64,000 nt of DNA from an uncultured Acetatifactor sp. (GTDB taxonomy: Bacteria; Bacillota; Clostridia; Lachnospirales; Lachnospiraceae), in assembly GCA_910586215.1 (NCBI GenBank), contig CAJUGH010000016.1:1-64000 (forward strand). The letters run 5' to 3'. Shown here piece after piece: positions 17,342 to 25,415 of the stretch. The position numbers and the translations under genes were made by a program. A model generated the notes under the pieces. It made no database searches, had not been told where the DNA came from, and worked only from the letters and a program-made list of their open reading frames with translations. Position 1 is the first letter of the stretch, and every line of letters begins with the position of its first letter.

Positions 17342-17599
17342 GTGTCCGGGACGATGCATAGGATGAAGGGAACCATTTCAGAAAGGAAGACTTAAATGGC
17401 CGATTTATAAGCATTGGGTCGGGGAGTGTGACACTGCCCTTGGCAGAACTGGGGGTGACAATTTGCGGCTCCGGATATTCTTTTTATGCTGGCTTGTCTG
17501 GAGTGTTGGAAATTGCTTTCTGCCAGATGTCGGGGAATTTTCAGACATGCTCTGAGAGGGACTCTGGAAGAATAGATCCGGGAAAAAGGAGGGGAGACG

Positions 17600-18079
17600 A
17601 TGAAGAGTAATCTTACCACGTTGTGTTATATCCAGCAGGAGGACAGATACTTGATGATGCACCGGGTCAAGAAAGAGCAGGATGTCAACAAGGACAAGTG
17701 GGTGGGGATCGGCGGTCACTTTGAGCCGGAGGAATCCCCGGAGGACTGCCTGTTGCGGGAGGTGAGGGAGGAGACAGGGCTGGAACTGGAATCCTGGCGA
17801 CTGCGGGGCATCATTACGTTTATCACGGATGTATGGCAGACGGAATATATGTTTCTCTACACGGCAGAGTGCTATAAGGGGGAACTGGCTGACTGCAATG
17901 AGGGGATCCTGGAGTGGATTCCGAAAAAACAGGTATATGAGCTTCCAATCTGGGAGGGGGATAAGATTTTCTTCCGGCTTCTGGAGGAGGACAGGGGGTT
18001 CTTCTCTTTGAAGCTTAGGTACCAGGGGGATACGCTGGTGGAGGCGGTGCTGGATGGGAATCCGATTTTGTATGCATAA
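17600..18079 (+). CDS. Nudix hydrolase (MutT/8-oxo-dGTP diphosphatase-like)
   Basis: A 159-residue protein with a complete Nudix box (G-x5-E-x7-REVREETGL) spanning about residues 40-62. Family members hydrolyse nucleoside diphosphates linked to another group, with Mg bound by the REVREE glutamates. The order CYIQQED.YLMMHRVKKE, then DVNKDKWVGIGG, resembles Firmicutes MutT-like 8-oxo-dGTP diphosphatases, but the substrate cannot be fixed from sequence. An AAGGAGGGG site precedes the ATG. The last codons and stop lie inside the first copy of a 40-bp hairpin repeat (18072-18111). Confidence 0.85.
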   Translation: MKSNLTTLCYIQQEDRYLMMHRVKKEQDVNKDKWVGIGGHFEPEESPEDCLLREVREETGLELESWRLRGIITFITDVWQTEYMFLYTAECYKGELADCNEGILEWIPKKQVYELPIWEGDKIFFRLLEEDRGFFSLKLRYQGDTLVEAVLDGNPILYA

Positions 18080-18111
18080 GCAGCCCAGCGTGCAAGCACG
18101 CGTGCTGCTTA
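18072..18111. repeat. 40-bp hairpin repeat, copy 1
   Basis: An exact duplicate of 18246-18285. The core GCGTGCAAGCACGC folds on a CAAG loop, with flanking AAGCAGC and GCTGCTT arms. It overlaps the Nudix stop codon and may end that transcript, although no T-run follows. Confidence 0.7.
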
Positions 18112-18152
18112 GGAGGCAGGAAAGGCAGTGTTCCACATGGTCATGAAAGCCT

Positions 18153-18189
18153 CTGGATTGCTCCGCACTGCCGTGCTCCCGCAATCCAG
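18153..18189. repeat. Nested hairpin with TCC internal loops (A)
   Basis: Outer arms CTGGATTGC and GCAATCCAG enclose TCC, GCAC, a four-base loop, GTGC and TCCC. The outer and inner stems are perfect. Confidence 0.65.
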
Positions 18190-18190
18190 C

Positions 18191-18232
18191 CCCTATTCGT
18201 AATCCGCACTATCGTGCTCCTTACTCATAGGG
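18191..18232. repeat. Nested hairpin with TC and TCC internal loops (B)
   Basis: Three stacked stems pair perfectly: CCCTAT with ATAGGG, GTAA with TTAC, and GCAC with GTGC. They are separated by symmetric TC/TC and TCC/TCC internal loops, the same inner design as the hairpin at 18153. Confidence 0.7.
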
Positions 18233-18245
18233 TTTAGCGTCTCAG

Positions 18246-18290
18246 ATGCATAAGCAGCCCAGCGTGCAAGCACGCGTGCTGCTTATGCAT
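18246..18290. repeat. 40-bp hairpin repeat, copy 2 (extended arms)
   Basis: Identical to copy 1 over 18246-18285. Here the arms extend to ATGCATAAGCAGC and GCTGCTTATGCAT. It ends 13 bp before the stop of the convergent LacI-type gene and could insulate both transcripts. Confidence 0.7.
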
Positions 18291-18303
18291 CGAGACTGGG
18301 CTT

Positions 18304-19326
18304 TCATGAGATATTTTCCCGGATGCGGATGTCTACGGCCACGTAATTGTGCTCCTTCTCCGGCAGTTCCCCTGTGGTGAGGTAGGTAAAGAGCAGGGAA
18401 AGGGGCATGCTCCCCTGGAGCCTTGGCTGCTGGCAGATCACGGCGCTGATGACATCCTGCTTTACCAGTTCCATGGTGGTAGGCACCTTGTCATAGGCAA
18501 GGATCCGGATCTGTCCCTGCCTGCCAGCGGCGGTGACGCTGCGGCAGCCGCCGTAGACGCCCCCGGCAGCGAAATAGAGGGCATTGATCTCGGGGTGCAT
18601 TGTTAGGAGTTGTCCGGTTTTCTCATAGCTTTCAATCTCATCATCGTGTACTTCCACAATGTCCGCTATATGGATATTGTCCTGGTAGGGTTCCAGGGCC
18701 TTGCAGAATCCGGCAATGCGTTCCGTGTGGCAGAGAATGTTGGAGGAGCCGGTGATGATTCCCACATGTACCTGGCCATGGGTCATAAGCCGCAGAAGAC
18801 CTGCCGCGGTGGCACCGCTTCTGGTATAGTGGCTGCCCACATAGGCGATACGCCTGGAATGTTCAATGTCCGTGTTCAGGGTCACCACGGGGATCCCCTG
18901 GCTGTACAGGACATCAATGCGTTCCCGGATCCGCTCGTCATTGAAGGGGGCCATGGCAATGCCGCTGACCCCTTCGGCCAGCAGGCAGTCTATGGCGGCA
19001 AGCTGGGCTTCCACGCGGCTGGCAATCTGTTTTACGGACACGGTACAGTTATAGCCTGCAAGTTCCTGTGCTTTTTCCGTGACACCTGCCAGCACATCGA
19101 TGTAGAAGGGATTCTCCGGGGAGAAAAGGATGACCCCCAGCTTCAGTTTTTTCTTCTGGGCAGCCAGCACCAGCCCGGCTCGGTTGGGCCTGTAGTCCAG
19201 ATTCCTTGCGATTTCTTCTATTTTCCGGGCGGTGTCCGGATGGACTGCCCCCCTGTGGTTGAGAACCCGGTCCACGGTGCCCCGGGACACCCCTGCCAAT
19301 GCGGCGATTTCCTTGATGGTGGCCAT
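18304..19326 (-). CDS. LacI-family transcriptional regulator
   Basis: A 340-residue repressor-type protein. The N-terminal LacI helix-turn-helix (TIKEIAALAGVSRGTVDRVL) and hinge helix (YRPNRAGLVLAAQK) are followed by a periplasmic-binding-protein sugar domain with GVILFSPENPFYIDVLAGV, GIAMAPFND and the AYVGSHYTRSGATAAGLL effector-pocket segment. This domain resembles the ribose/monosaccharide (type 1) group. A GGGAGG site precedes ATG 19326. No sugar operon is divergently attached; the gene upstream is the LytTR regulator at 19415. Its target is not evident; the arabinoside genes in the window are candidates only by theme. Confidence 0.88.
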   Translation of the reverse strand: MATIKEIAALAGVSRGTVDRVLNHRGAVHPDTARKIEEIARNLDYRPNRAGLVLAAQKKKLKLGVILFSPENPFYIDVLAGVTEKAQELAGYNCTVSVKQIASRVEAQLAAIDCLLAEGVSGIAMAPFNDERIRERIDVLYSQGIPVVTLNTDIEHSRRIAYVGSHYTRSGATAAGLLRLMTHGQVHVGIITGSSNILCHTERIAGFCKALEPYQDNIHIADIVEVHDDEIESYEKTGQLLTMHPEINALYFAAGGVYGGCRSVTAAGRQGQIRILAYDKVPTTMELVKQDVISAVICQQPRLQGSMPLSLLFTYLTTGELPEKEHNYVAVDIRIRENIS

Positions 19327-19414
19327 TGGTTTTCCTCCCTTTATCCTCCTGATTTTAGCATGGGAATGCCGGTAATTTCAAGGAGAAAATCCATAGGAAA
19401 GAGGTGAAAGGAAT

Positions 19415-20137
19415 ATGTTGCGTATTGCAATTTGTGATGATGACGAGGCAGCAGTGTGTGCCCACAGGAAGGCGGTGGAAGACTGCCTGGGACAATGTGG
19501 AAGTGCGGGGGAGGTAGTGGCCTACACCCACAGTGATAACCTGCTCTATGATATTACCCAGGATCATTTCTTCTACGACCTGCTCCTGCTGGACATTGAG
19601 ATGCCGGGCAGCAGCGGGATGGAACTTGCACAGAAAATCCGGCCTTTCCTGCCACAGGTGAAGATTATCTTCATCACATCCCATGTGGAGTATGCCATAG
19701 ATGCCTTTGAACTTTCCATTTTCCGGTATGTGCCCAAGCAGGAAATGGACAGACGCCTGCCAGCGGCCCTCCGGGACGCCATCCATCTCCTTTCGCTGGA
19801 GGAGGGGAAGACCTATACCATCCGCACAAACAGCAGGCTGGAGAAGATTCCATGGAAGGATATCCTGTACCTGGAGCGGGAGGGGAAGAACACCTCTATC
19901 GTGACAGCACAAGGCAGCCCGGCGAAGGTGCGTAAGAGCCTGCAGCAGGTCTATGAGGAACTGGATGGGGAGGAATTTATCTATATTGACCGGGGATGCA
20001 TTGTGAACATGATCCACATCATGCAGGTGAAGGAGGGAACGGTGGTGCTGAAAAACGGTGCAGTGCTTCCAGTGAGCCGCTCCCACCTGCAGCAGGTGAA
20101 GGAGCAGATTAACAGGTATTGGGGGGAACATATATGA
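19415..20137 (+). CDS. LytTR-family response regulator
   Basis: A 240-residue two-component regulator. The receiver domain carries ICDDDEAA (acidic pocket) and the phosphoacceptor Asp60 in LLLLDIEMPG, with a TSHVEYAIDAFEL alpha4-beta5 face. Residues about 131-240 form a LytTR DNA-binding domain (KTYTIRTNSRLEKIPWKDIL, DRGCIVNM, LPVSRSHLQQV). Such regulators bind paired direct repeats and often control peptide signalling, bacteriocin or transport genes. The start has GAGGTGAAAGG upstream. It overlaps the kinase gene by four bases (ATGA at 20134-20137), so the pair is translationally coupled. Confidence 0.9.
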   Translation: MLRIAICDDDEAAVCAHRKAVEDCLGQCGSAGEVVAYTHSDNLLYDITQDHFFYDLLLLDIEMPGSSGMELAQKIRPFLPQVKIIFITSHVEYAIDAFELSIFRYVPKQEMDRRLPAALRDAIHLLSLEEGKTYTIRTNSRLEKIPWKDILYLEREGKNTSIVTAQGSPAKVRKSLQQVYEELDGEEFIYIDRGCIVNMIHIMQVKEGTVVLKNGAVLPVSRSHLQQVKEQINRYWGEHI

Positions 20138-21471
20138 GGGATACTTTGCTGGTGTGCTCCCAGGTGCTGGCTGGTGGTGTAGGGGTATTCGTGGGGGTGT
20201 TTCTGGTGTGTGCCCTTCTGGGACTTCCCAGGCCAGGTGCGGGAAGGCTGGGGGCAGGCCTGGCTGCTTCCCTTATCCTGCACCTGGTGCTGGCGGTGAT
20301 GCAGGGTTCTGCCATTTACAGCCTGGCCCTGGAGTCCCTTCTGGTCGCCTGGATTCCCGCAGGCACCGGGCCGGGCAGCAGAACAGGTATTGGGTGGGTA
20401 TTGCCAGGATCCCATTCGGGAAATTTCTTTCGGATGGGTCTGTTTGTGGGGATTTTCTATGGGATCGCCATTGCTTTTCTGCAGTTTCTCCTGGGAGCCG
20501 GGCTGGGAATCCTCTTTGGAACCCTGGATTTCCTGGAACGGGGGACCATAGGCGGGCAGTGTGTCCTCTGGCTGGTCCATCTGCTGTCCGGCGTGCTGGT
20601 CCTATGGCTTTTCCGATGCGGGAAGCTGGATGGGCAGAGGATCTACCGGATCGGTTCCGCTGTGGCCCTGGCAGGTTTCCTGGCAACCGTGACCCTGTCA
20701 CAACAGCAGATCCTTAAGATTCCTGAAGATACACTACAGATGTGGACCATCCTGGCCGTAGTGCTGCTGATGTCCACCCTGGTGTTCCACATGAACAGAC
20801 AGTATGAAGTGGAGAAGGAACTGGCCGCACTACGGGCAGAACAGGCCCAGCTTCTGGAGCGGGATTACACGGCCTTGAACCAGGCCTATGCGGCAAATGC
20901 AAAACTGTTCCATGATTTCCACAATCACATCGGGGTCCTGCGCCGCCTCCTCTCCCAGGAAAAGGCCGGGGAGGCCATCCGTTATCTGGATGAGCTGCAG
21001 GCTCCGGTGCGGGAACTGGGGGATCGGATCTGGACAGGGGATGAGACGGCAGACTATCTCATCAGCAGCAAGGCGGCGCTGGCTGCCGGGCGGGGCATTG
21101 CGTTCTCCGTGCAGGCAGAATATCCCCGTCATGCCAACATAAGGAGTGCGGATCTGTGCGCCATACTGGGAAATCTTCTGGACAATGCCCTGGAGGCAGC
21201 CGGCCAGGTGCCGGAGCCAGACAGGCGGCAGGTGTCCCTGACCATCCGCCGCATCCACCAGATGCTGGTCATCAAGGTGGAAAACAGCTTCCGGGAAGCC
21301 CCCTTGCAGGAAGGGGGCGAATATAGGACTACCAAGAAGGATGGCGGACTCCACGGCTGGGGCTTGAAGAGTGCCAGGACTGCTGCGGAGAAATACGATG
21401 GCTCCCTGCAGGCTGGACAGGCCGGGGAGGTATTCCGGGCGGTGGCCACGCTGTCTTACCATGGGGTGTGA
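20134..21471 (+). CDS. GHKL sensor histidine kinase (AgrC/LytS-like), partner of the LytTR regulator
   Basis: A 445-residue membrane kinase. The first half contains about six hydrophobic segments (for example the VFVGVFLVCALLG stretch near residue 25). A linker coiled coil follows, then the H box LFHDFHNHIGVLRRLL (His260) and a GHKL ATPase domain with N box ILGNLLDNALEA and a G box around HGWGLKSARTAAEKYDG. The layout matches AgrC-type kinases that pair with LytTR regulators and sense peptides or membrane stress. ATG 20134 is used because GGGGGGAA lies upstream and it forms the ATGA overlap. A TTG 15 bases earlier is in frame but inside that ribosome site. Confidence 0.87.
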   Translation: MRDTLLVCSQVLAGGVGVFVGVFLVCALLGLPRPGAGRLGAGLAASLILHLVLAVMQGSAIYSLALESLLVAWIPAGTGPGSRTGIGWVLPGSHSGNFFRMGLFVGIFYGIAIAFLQFLLGAGLGILFGTLDFLERGTIGGQCVLWLVHLLSGVLVLWLFRCGKLDGQRIYRIGSAVALAGFLATVTLSQQQILKIPEDTLQMWTILAVVLLMSTLVFHMNRQYEVEKELAALRAEQAQLLERDYTALNQAYAANAKLFHDFHNHIGVLRRLLSQEKAGEAIRYLDELQAPVRELGDRIWTGDETADYLISSKAALAAGRGIAFSVQAEYPRHANIRSADLCAILGNLLDNALEAAGQVPEPDRRQVSLTIRRIHQMLVIKVENSFREAPLQEGGEYRTTKKDGGLHGWGLKSARTAAEKYDGSLQAGQAGEVFRAVATLSYHGV

Positions 21472-21661
21472 GGGCAGACAGGATGGCAACAGAAGGAACA
21501 ACAGCGGGCGGCAGATCAAAGATGGGTCTGGCCGCCCTTTTCGCGGTCAAAAACATGCAGATTGCGGACAATTTCGCACAGGGCACCTTCCTGTGGTAAG
21601 ATTGGTTCCATCAAAGAAACAGGCAGGAACAGAAGTTCCGGCCGGCAAGGAGGAAAACAAA

Positions 21662-21883
21662 ATGCGTCATGTGTATATCCGTGGAATTCTGGCCCTGGTC
21701 TGGCTGGTTGCAGCCGTTGTAAGCGGCATGTCTGGCAATCTGGAAATGGTGGTACTCTATGTGCTGATGGGTGGGGTCTTTGCCTATACCGCTGCCCAGG
21801 GGTGGAGGCAGGCAAAATCCGGTAGACAGGAAAAGCCCAATAGACAAGAGGAGTCTGGAAAGCAGGAAAGACCTAAAAGATAA
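21662..21883 (+). CDS. Small two-helix membrane protein with Lys/Arg/Gln/Glu repeat tail
   Basis: A 73-residue protein with two hydrophobic segments (ILALVWLVAAVVSGM and VVLYVLMGGVFAYTAAQ), then a highly charged tail built of QEK/QER-type repeats. AAGGAGG lies 7 bases before ATG 21662. It sits between the sensor kinase and the ABC transporter on the same strand. The tail repeat continues in the DNA past the stop, but in another frame and with stops, so the protein may once have been longer. Function unknown. The position suggests an accessory membrane subunit or export substrate of the neighbouring transporter, which is inference. Confidence 0.6.
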   Translation: MRHVYIRGILALVWLVAAVVSGMSGNLEMVVLYVLMGGVFAYTAAQGWRQAKSGRQEKPNRQEESGKQERPKR

Positions 21884-21957
21884 GGGAGAATCCGGAAAAT
21901 AGGAAAGATCAGAAAGATAAGGGGAATCTGGAAAATGGGAAAGGTTCCAAGACAGGG
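21830..21957 (+). repeat. Degenerate purine-rich tandem repeat
   Basis: Units of about 36 bp with the pattern AGGAAAGA...AGATAAGG then GAATC(C/T)GGAAAAT recur two to three times, continuing the repeat of the preceding coding tail. Stop codons fall in the repeat in both relevant frames. Confidence 0.5.
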
Positions 21958-22013
21958 AGCACATAAGAAAAAGAAAAATGGAAAAGAAAATCCAGAACAA
22001 AGGAGGACTGACC

Positions 22014-22721
22014 ATGGGAGAATCCGTTTTGTCCATACAGAATTTACATGCCTGGTACAATAAGAAAAAAGAGGTGCTGTCTGGCTTCTCCATAGAGTTG
22101 GGACGGCAGGAGGTGGTAGGGCTGATCGGCCTGAACGGGGCAGGGAAGACTACTTTCCTGAATACCCTGTCCGGACTTCACAAAGGATTTCAGTGTGACC
22201 GGATCTGTTTCCAGGGGGCAGAGACATCCTTTCGGGAGGAAGCCTTCAAGCGCTGCCGCTATACCGTGTTTGCCGAGGATACTTCCTTCCGGTATTTTAC
22301 GTTCTGGGAATACCTGTCCTATGTGGAGGCAGCTTACGGGAAGAAGCTGTCAGGGGTGGAGGATCTGGTGCAGGGGTTCGGCTTTGCGGATTACACAGGA
22401 GTGCTGCTGGGAGAACTGTCCCTGGGCAACCGTAAGAAAGCCTATCTGATCACGGCCTTTGCCCTGGAACCGGAACTGCTTCTTCTGGATGAGCCGGTGA
22501 ACGGACTGGATTTCCAGGGGACGGAATTCCTGTACCAGTTGATTGCGGCATATAAGGAGAGGGGGACGGTGCTTTTTTCCTCTCATATCCTGGAGAGCAT
22601 CACCTTGACCTGTGACAGGGTGCTGGTCCTGGAGGAAGGGCACATCCGGCAGACTTTTGCAGGCGGCCAGATAGACGCCGCAGGAATCAGGGAGGCATTA
22701 CATCATGAAGGGGACATATAA
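22014..22721 (+). CDS. ABC transporter ATP-binding protein
   Basis: A 235-residue ATPase. Walker A is GLNGAGKTT and Walker B is ELLLLDEP followed by VNGLD; the switch His is in FSSHIL. The signature loop reads LSLGNRKK rather than LSGGQ, as in some bacitracin/lantibiotic-type exporters. ATG 22014 is chosen because AAAGGAGG lies 7 bases upstream; the in-frame ATG at 21978 has no such site. The 3' end overlaps the permease gene by 17 bp. With the LytTR pair upstream it suggests a signal-controlled exporter or detoxification pump. The substrate is not evident. Confidence 0.87.
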   Translation: MGESVLSIQNLHAWYNKKKEVLSGFSIELGRQEVVGLIGLNGAGKTTFLNTLSGLHKGFQCDRICFQGAETSFREEAFKRCRYTVFAEDTSFRYFTFWEYLSYVEAAYGKKLSGVEDLVQGFGFADYTGVLLGELSLGNRKKAYLITAFALEPELLLLDEPVNGLDFQGTEFLYQLIAAYKERGTVLFSSHILESITLTCDRVLVLEEGHIRQTFAGGQIDAAGIREALHHEGDI

Positions 22722-23985
22722 GTCAGCATATGACATAATCAGACATAATACATCCCGGACTGTACCCGGAGCGGCATTCTCTGCCACATTCCGGGCTATG
22801 GCCAGACAATTGCTGGGGGCAGGATATGAGCGGCTTACCAGGACCCTGCCCCTGTGCCTGGTGGTGTACTGGGGACTGCATATGACAGGTTTCCAGATAC
22901 AGGTGGCAAGTGGCGTCCGGTATCTCATGGTCGGTACCCTTTCTGCAGGGATCATGTGGCAGGCCCTTTCCTCGGAAAGCGGAGGCGCCTGTATGAAAAA
23001 TCTGTGGATGCTGCCTGTCCGGAGTCAGGTCCTGGTCTTCTCCTATGTGGGGGCATTGGGTGCATACACTTTCTGTACCAAAACCGCCTGGCTGCTGGCA
23101 GTGCTGGCCGGGGTATGCCCAGGGAGCAGGGGAGAGTTCCTGGGAAGCCTGCTGTGCGGGGTGTGTGCCATCCTGGCCACGGCAGCAGTCTATGTCAGCA
23201 GACACAGGTGGATATGGGGGGGATGCGTGGCCGGAATGGCTGGGGCAGTGATTGTCCGGCTGGGTGATACATGGGCATATGGCCCGGTGATGTTGGGATG
23301 TACCCTGTCCTTTCTTCTGCTTCTGGGCTGCACGGATGCCTACGCCTTCTATCCCCAGGCCGGCGGGAAGAGACACAGGATCAGGACAAGCGGTCACCAC
23401 TGCCTGCAGCGTTATCTGTGGCGGTACTTGACGGCTCATAAAAATTACCTGTACAATACCCTGGCCCTGTGGGGGGTGGCCTGTGTACTGCCACTGCTTT
23501 TTGGGGAGGTGGACGGCAGGTTTGCACTGCCAGTGGGATATGCCATCCTGTCCCTGAATACGCCTCTTGGCATCCTGTTGTCCTGCGACCGGGCCCTTGG
23601 GCGGGCTGTGGGGATGCTGCCGGGACAGGGGAAGAGGTTCTACGTTCCCTATGGGTGCTTCCTGTGTGGCTGTCATATGGTGGCAAATGTGATTTTCCTG
23701 TTTAGCTGGCGGCTTAAGACGGGTGGGATGTGGATACAGGCAGGGGCTGTAGGAATGCCAGGATCCGCGGATGTGTCTCTTTGCGGCTTTCTGGGCCTGG
23801 CATTGGCAGGGAGTGTGCTTTTTGCCTTGGGAAGTGCCCTGGGAAATGTGCTGCTGGAGCGGTTTTTCCCCATAAGGGGCTGGAAGGTGGAGAGTGACCT
23901 CTGGCACCACCCCCGGAAATATATGGTGCCGGGGTGCCTGCTTCTGCTGGCAGGCCTGCTTTCCGGAATGCTTTTGACATTGTGA
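22705..23985 (+). CDS. ABC transporter permease-like membrane protein
   Basis: A 426-residue integral membrane protein with roughly ten hydrophobic segments (for example LGCTLSFLLLLGC and the C-terminal GCLLLLAGLLSGMLL), and no recognised soluble domain. Family-level similarity cannot be named from sequence alone. The 17-bp overlap with the ATPase and a GGAGG site before ATG 22705 identify it as the membrane partner. Cysteine content is unusually high for a permease. Two-gene exporters next to a LytTR system commonly move peptides, antibiotics or lipids; which one applies here is unknown. Confidence 0.75.
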   Translation: MKGTYKSAYDIIRHNTSRTVPGAAFSATFRAMARQLLGAGYERLTRTLPLCLVVYWGLHMTGFQIQVASGVRYLMVGTLSAGIMWQALSSESGGACMKNLWMLPVRSQVLVFSYVGALGAYTFCTKTAWLLAVLAGVCPGSRGEFLGSLLCGVCAILATAAVYVSRHRWIWGGCVAGMAGAVIVRLGDTWAYGPVMLGCTLSFLLLLGCTDAYAFYPQAGGKRHRIRTSGHHCLQRYLWRYLTAHKNYLYNTLALWGVACVLPLLFGEVDGRFALPVGYAILSLNTPLGILLSCDRALGRAVGMLPGQGKRFYVPYGCFLCGCHMVANVIFLFSWRLKTGGMWIQAGAVGMPGSADVSLCGFLGLALAGSVLFALGSALGNVLLERFFPIRGWKVESDLWHHPRKYMVPGCLLLLAGLLSGMLLTL

Positions 23986-24040
23986 ACGTTGTTCCGCATA
24001 AAAGGATGGAACAATCTGGGGGATATGGTATCCGTAGTGA

Positions 24041-24073
24041 AGAAAACGCGGCCCAATGGATCGCTGGGCCGCG
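24041..24073 (-). terminator. Intrinsic terminator of the lipoprotein gene
   Basis: CGCGGCCCA (24047-24055) and TGGGCCGCG (24065-24073) form a perfect 9-bp stem. On the minus strand it is followed by TTTTCTT. Confidence 0.75.
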
Positions 24074-24105
24074 CCTGGAATCGTGGGGCTTTCTGGCTGG
24101 ACAGA

Positions 24106-25008
24106 TCATTGGAGGGTGACTGGGAAGGACAGCCTGGGGGTCTGGATGTCCTCCCCGCCTGCTTCCAGCTTATACGCAAAGACAATGGAAACCTCCAGTG
24201 GTTCTTCTGCCAGCAATGTATCCCGCATCATCTGGATCAGTTCCTGGTCAAGAGAGTAAATTTCGCCCCCGCCCATTGAGAATATTTTGTTGTATTGCTC
24301 CTCTTTCACCAGGGTGTCGCCGATATACAGTTCTTTTACAGTGGGACTGGATCCGCAGGTGGAATACTCGAAACAGAACCTTACATCATCGACTTCATCC
24401 TTGATTTCCAGCAGGGTAATGATGTATTCGCCATCCTTGTGAAGATCCTGTTTTTCAGCGGCAAGTCTGAGGCTTTGCTTCCGCCTGATCTCTTCTTCGA
24501 TCGACTTCGCGGTATCCATATCCCCTTTCACACAGAAAGAGAGGGTGCCATCTCCACCTTCCCAATACCCGGAAACTGTCACATCAAATTTGATATAGGC
24601 ACATTCGGTAAGCGTCACGTCCCCGGAATCCGGCCTGCGAAACGTTACTTCCATATTCGCAGTCTCTCCACCGGCCAGTGAATGGATCTCTGTGTCGGCA
24701 TGGGATTCCCCTTTCTGGCCATCCATCATGACGGCATCCATCTTATAAGAGAACGTTTTATCCTCTGTCCGGTTTAGAAAGCTGAGTACCGCGGTACCCT
24801 CTTCTGCGGTTGTTTCCAGGCTCGTAAGATAAATATACATTTTCTTATTGCCGTATACTCTTTTGCCCTCTTTGCTGTCCGTATCGCCGGACGCCCCGGT
24901 CTCCGGGTCTGGCGCAGATGCGTCCTGTTCCTGGCCGCCGCAGCCGGTCAGTGCCAGCGCGAGCACCAGCAGCCACACTGCTGTCATCTGTTTCTTAGAA
25001 TGAATCAA
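24106..25008 (-). CDS. Secreted lipoprotein of unknown function
   Basis: A 300-residue lipoprotein. Start TTG 25008 is chosen because AGGAGGGA lies upstream at normal spacing. It gives a short basic start (HSKKQ), a hydrophobic segment (MTAVWLLVLALALTGC) and the lipobox LTGC, then a Gly/Asp/Ser linker. The longer frame with an ATG at 25056 would put 16 unrelated residues before the signal. The mature part is beta-rich with alternating acidic and aromatic residues and has no family I can name. Lipoprotein signal peptidase processing and anchoring on the outer face of the membrane are expected. It converges with the ABC transporter operon. Confidence 0.75.
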   Translation of the reverse strand: MIHSKKQMTAVWLLVLALALTGCGGQEQDASAPDPETGASGDTDSKEGKRVYGNKKMYIYLTSLETTAEEGTAVLSFLNRTEDKTFSYKMDAVMMDGQKGESHADTEIHSLAGGETANMEVTFRRPDSGDVTLTECAYIKFDVTVSGYWEGGDGTLSFCVKGDMDTAKSIEEEIRRKQSLRLAAEKQDLHKDGEYIITLLEIKDEVDDVRFCFEYSTCGSSPTVKELYIGDTLVKEEQYNKIFSMGGGEIYSLDQELIQMMRDTLLAEEPLEVSIVFAYKLEAGGEDIQTPRLSFPVTLQ

Positions 25009-25034
25009 TGGAATCCCTCCTTTTCCTATGCACA

Positions 25035-25096
25035 GCTTAGGAGTGCCGAAAGGCACGATTTTGCGAATGGGCGTGAGCTGAACATAATTTTTATCC
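25035..25096. repeat. Partial copy of the GGCTGAAC-ended structured element
   Basis: The stretch TTTGCGAATGGGCG, then GAGCTGAACATAATTTTTAT, parallels TTTACGAATGGCGC, then GGCTGAACGTAACTTTTAT, at the right end of the element at 34807-34995. The left part is missing, so this is a solo end. Confidence 0.45.
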
Positions 25097-25304
25097 CAAC
25101 AAGTATAACATATCCCTTTAGCGAGAAAAACCTTATTCTATACATGACAAAGGTTGCATGGAACAGCAACACCATTCCTGCAGGCGATAGAGATGGGGAA
25201 TAGGCAAAAGTCTGTTGCAGGCAGGGGCGGAATCCGCTATAATGAAAGATGTAATGCAGATGGAGCAGAGAAGGGAATACCATGAGAATTTGTCATAAGA
25301 ATAC

Positions 25305-25333
25305 TTGCATTTTTATCCGGCAGCCAGTATGAT
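25305..25333 (+). promoter_or_regulatory. Promoter of the xylB operon
   Basis: TTGCAT at 25305-25310 and TATGAT at 25328-25333 with a 17-bp spacer, about 80 bp before the xylB start. The rest of the 25097-25415 gap contains the operator below and nothing else I can support. Confidence 0.65.
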
Positions 25334-25371
25334 AGATATATAGCGTGCCCGTGCACGAAAGATGTTTTGCC

Positions 25372-25390
25372 CATGCTGCCTGGCAGCATG
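25372..25390. promoter_or_regulatory. Perfect inverted repeat downstream of the xylB promoter (candidate operator)
   Basis: CATGCTGCC and GGCAGCATG face each other across one base. The loop is too short for a stable hairpin, and the site is about 35 bp past the predicted transcription start. A dimeric repressor binding here would block the operon. Confidence 0.5.
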
Positions 25391-25415
25391 GCGCAAGTGG
25401 GAAGGGAGGTAGCAA

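Noticed and set aside
17342..17599. 60-codon frame between zinc-ribbon protein and Nudix gene
   Set aside because: No ribosome site, no family resemblance, and it overlaps the Nudix ribosome site and start.
18072..18290. Possible CRISPR array from repeated hairpins
   Set aside because: Only two identical copies, the spacers themselves are palindromic and related, and there are no cas genes.
25372..25390. Hairpin terminator before xylB
   Set aside because: Loop of one base and no T-run; more consistent with an operator.
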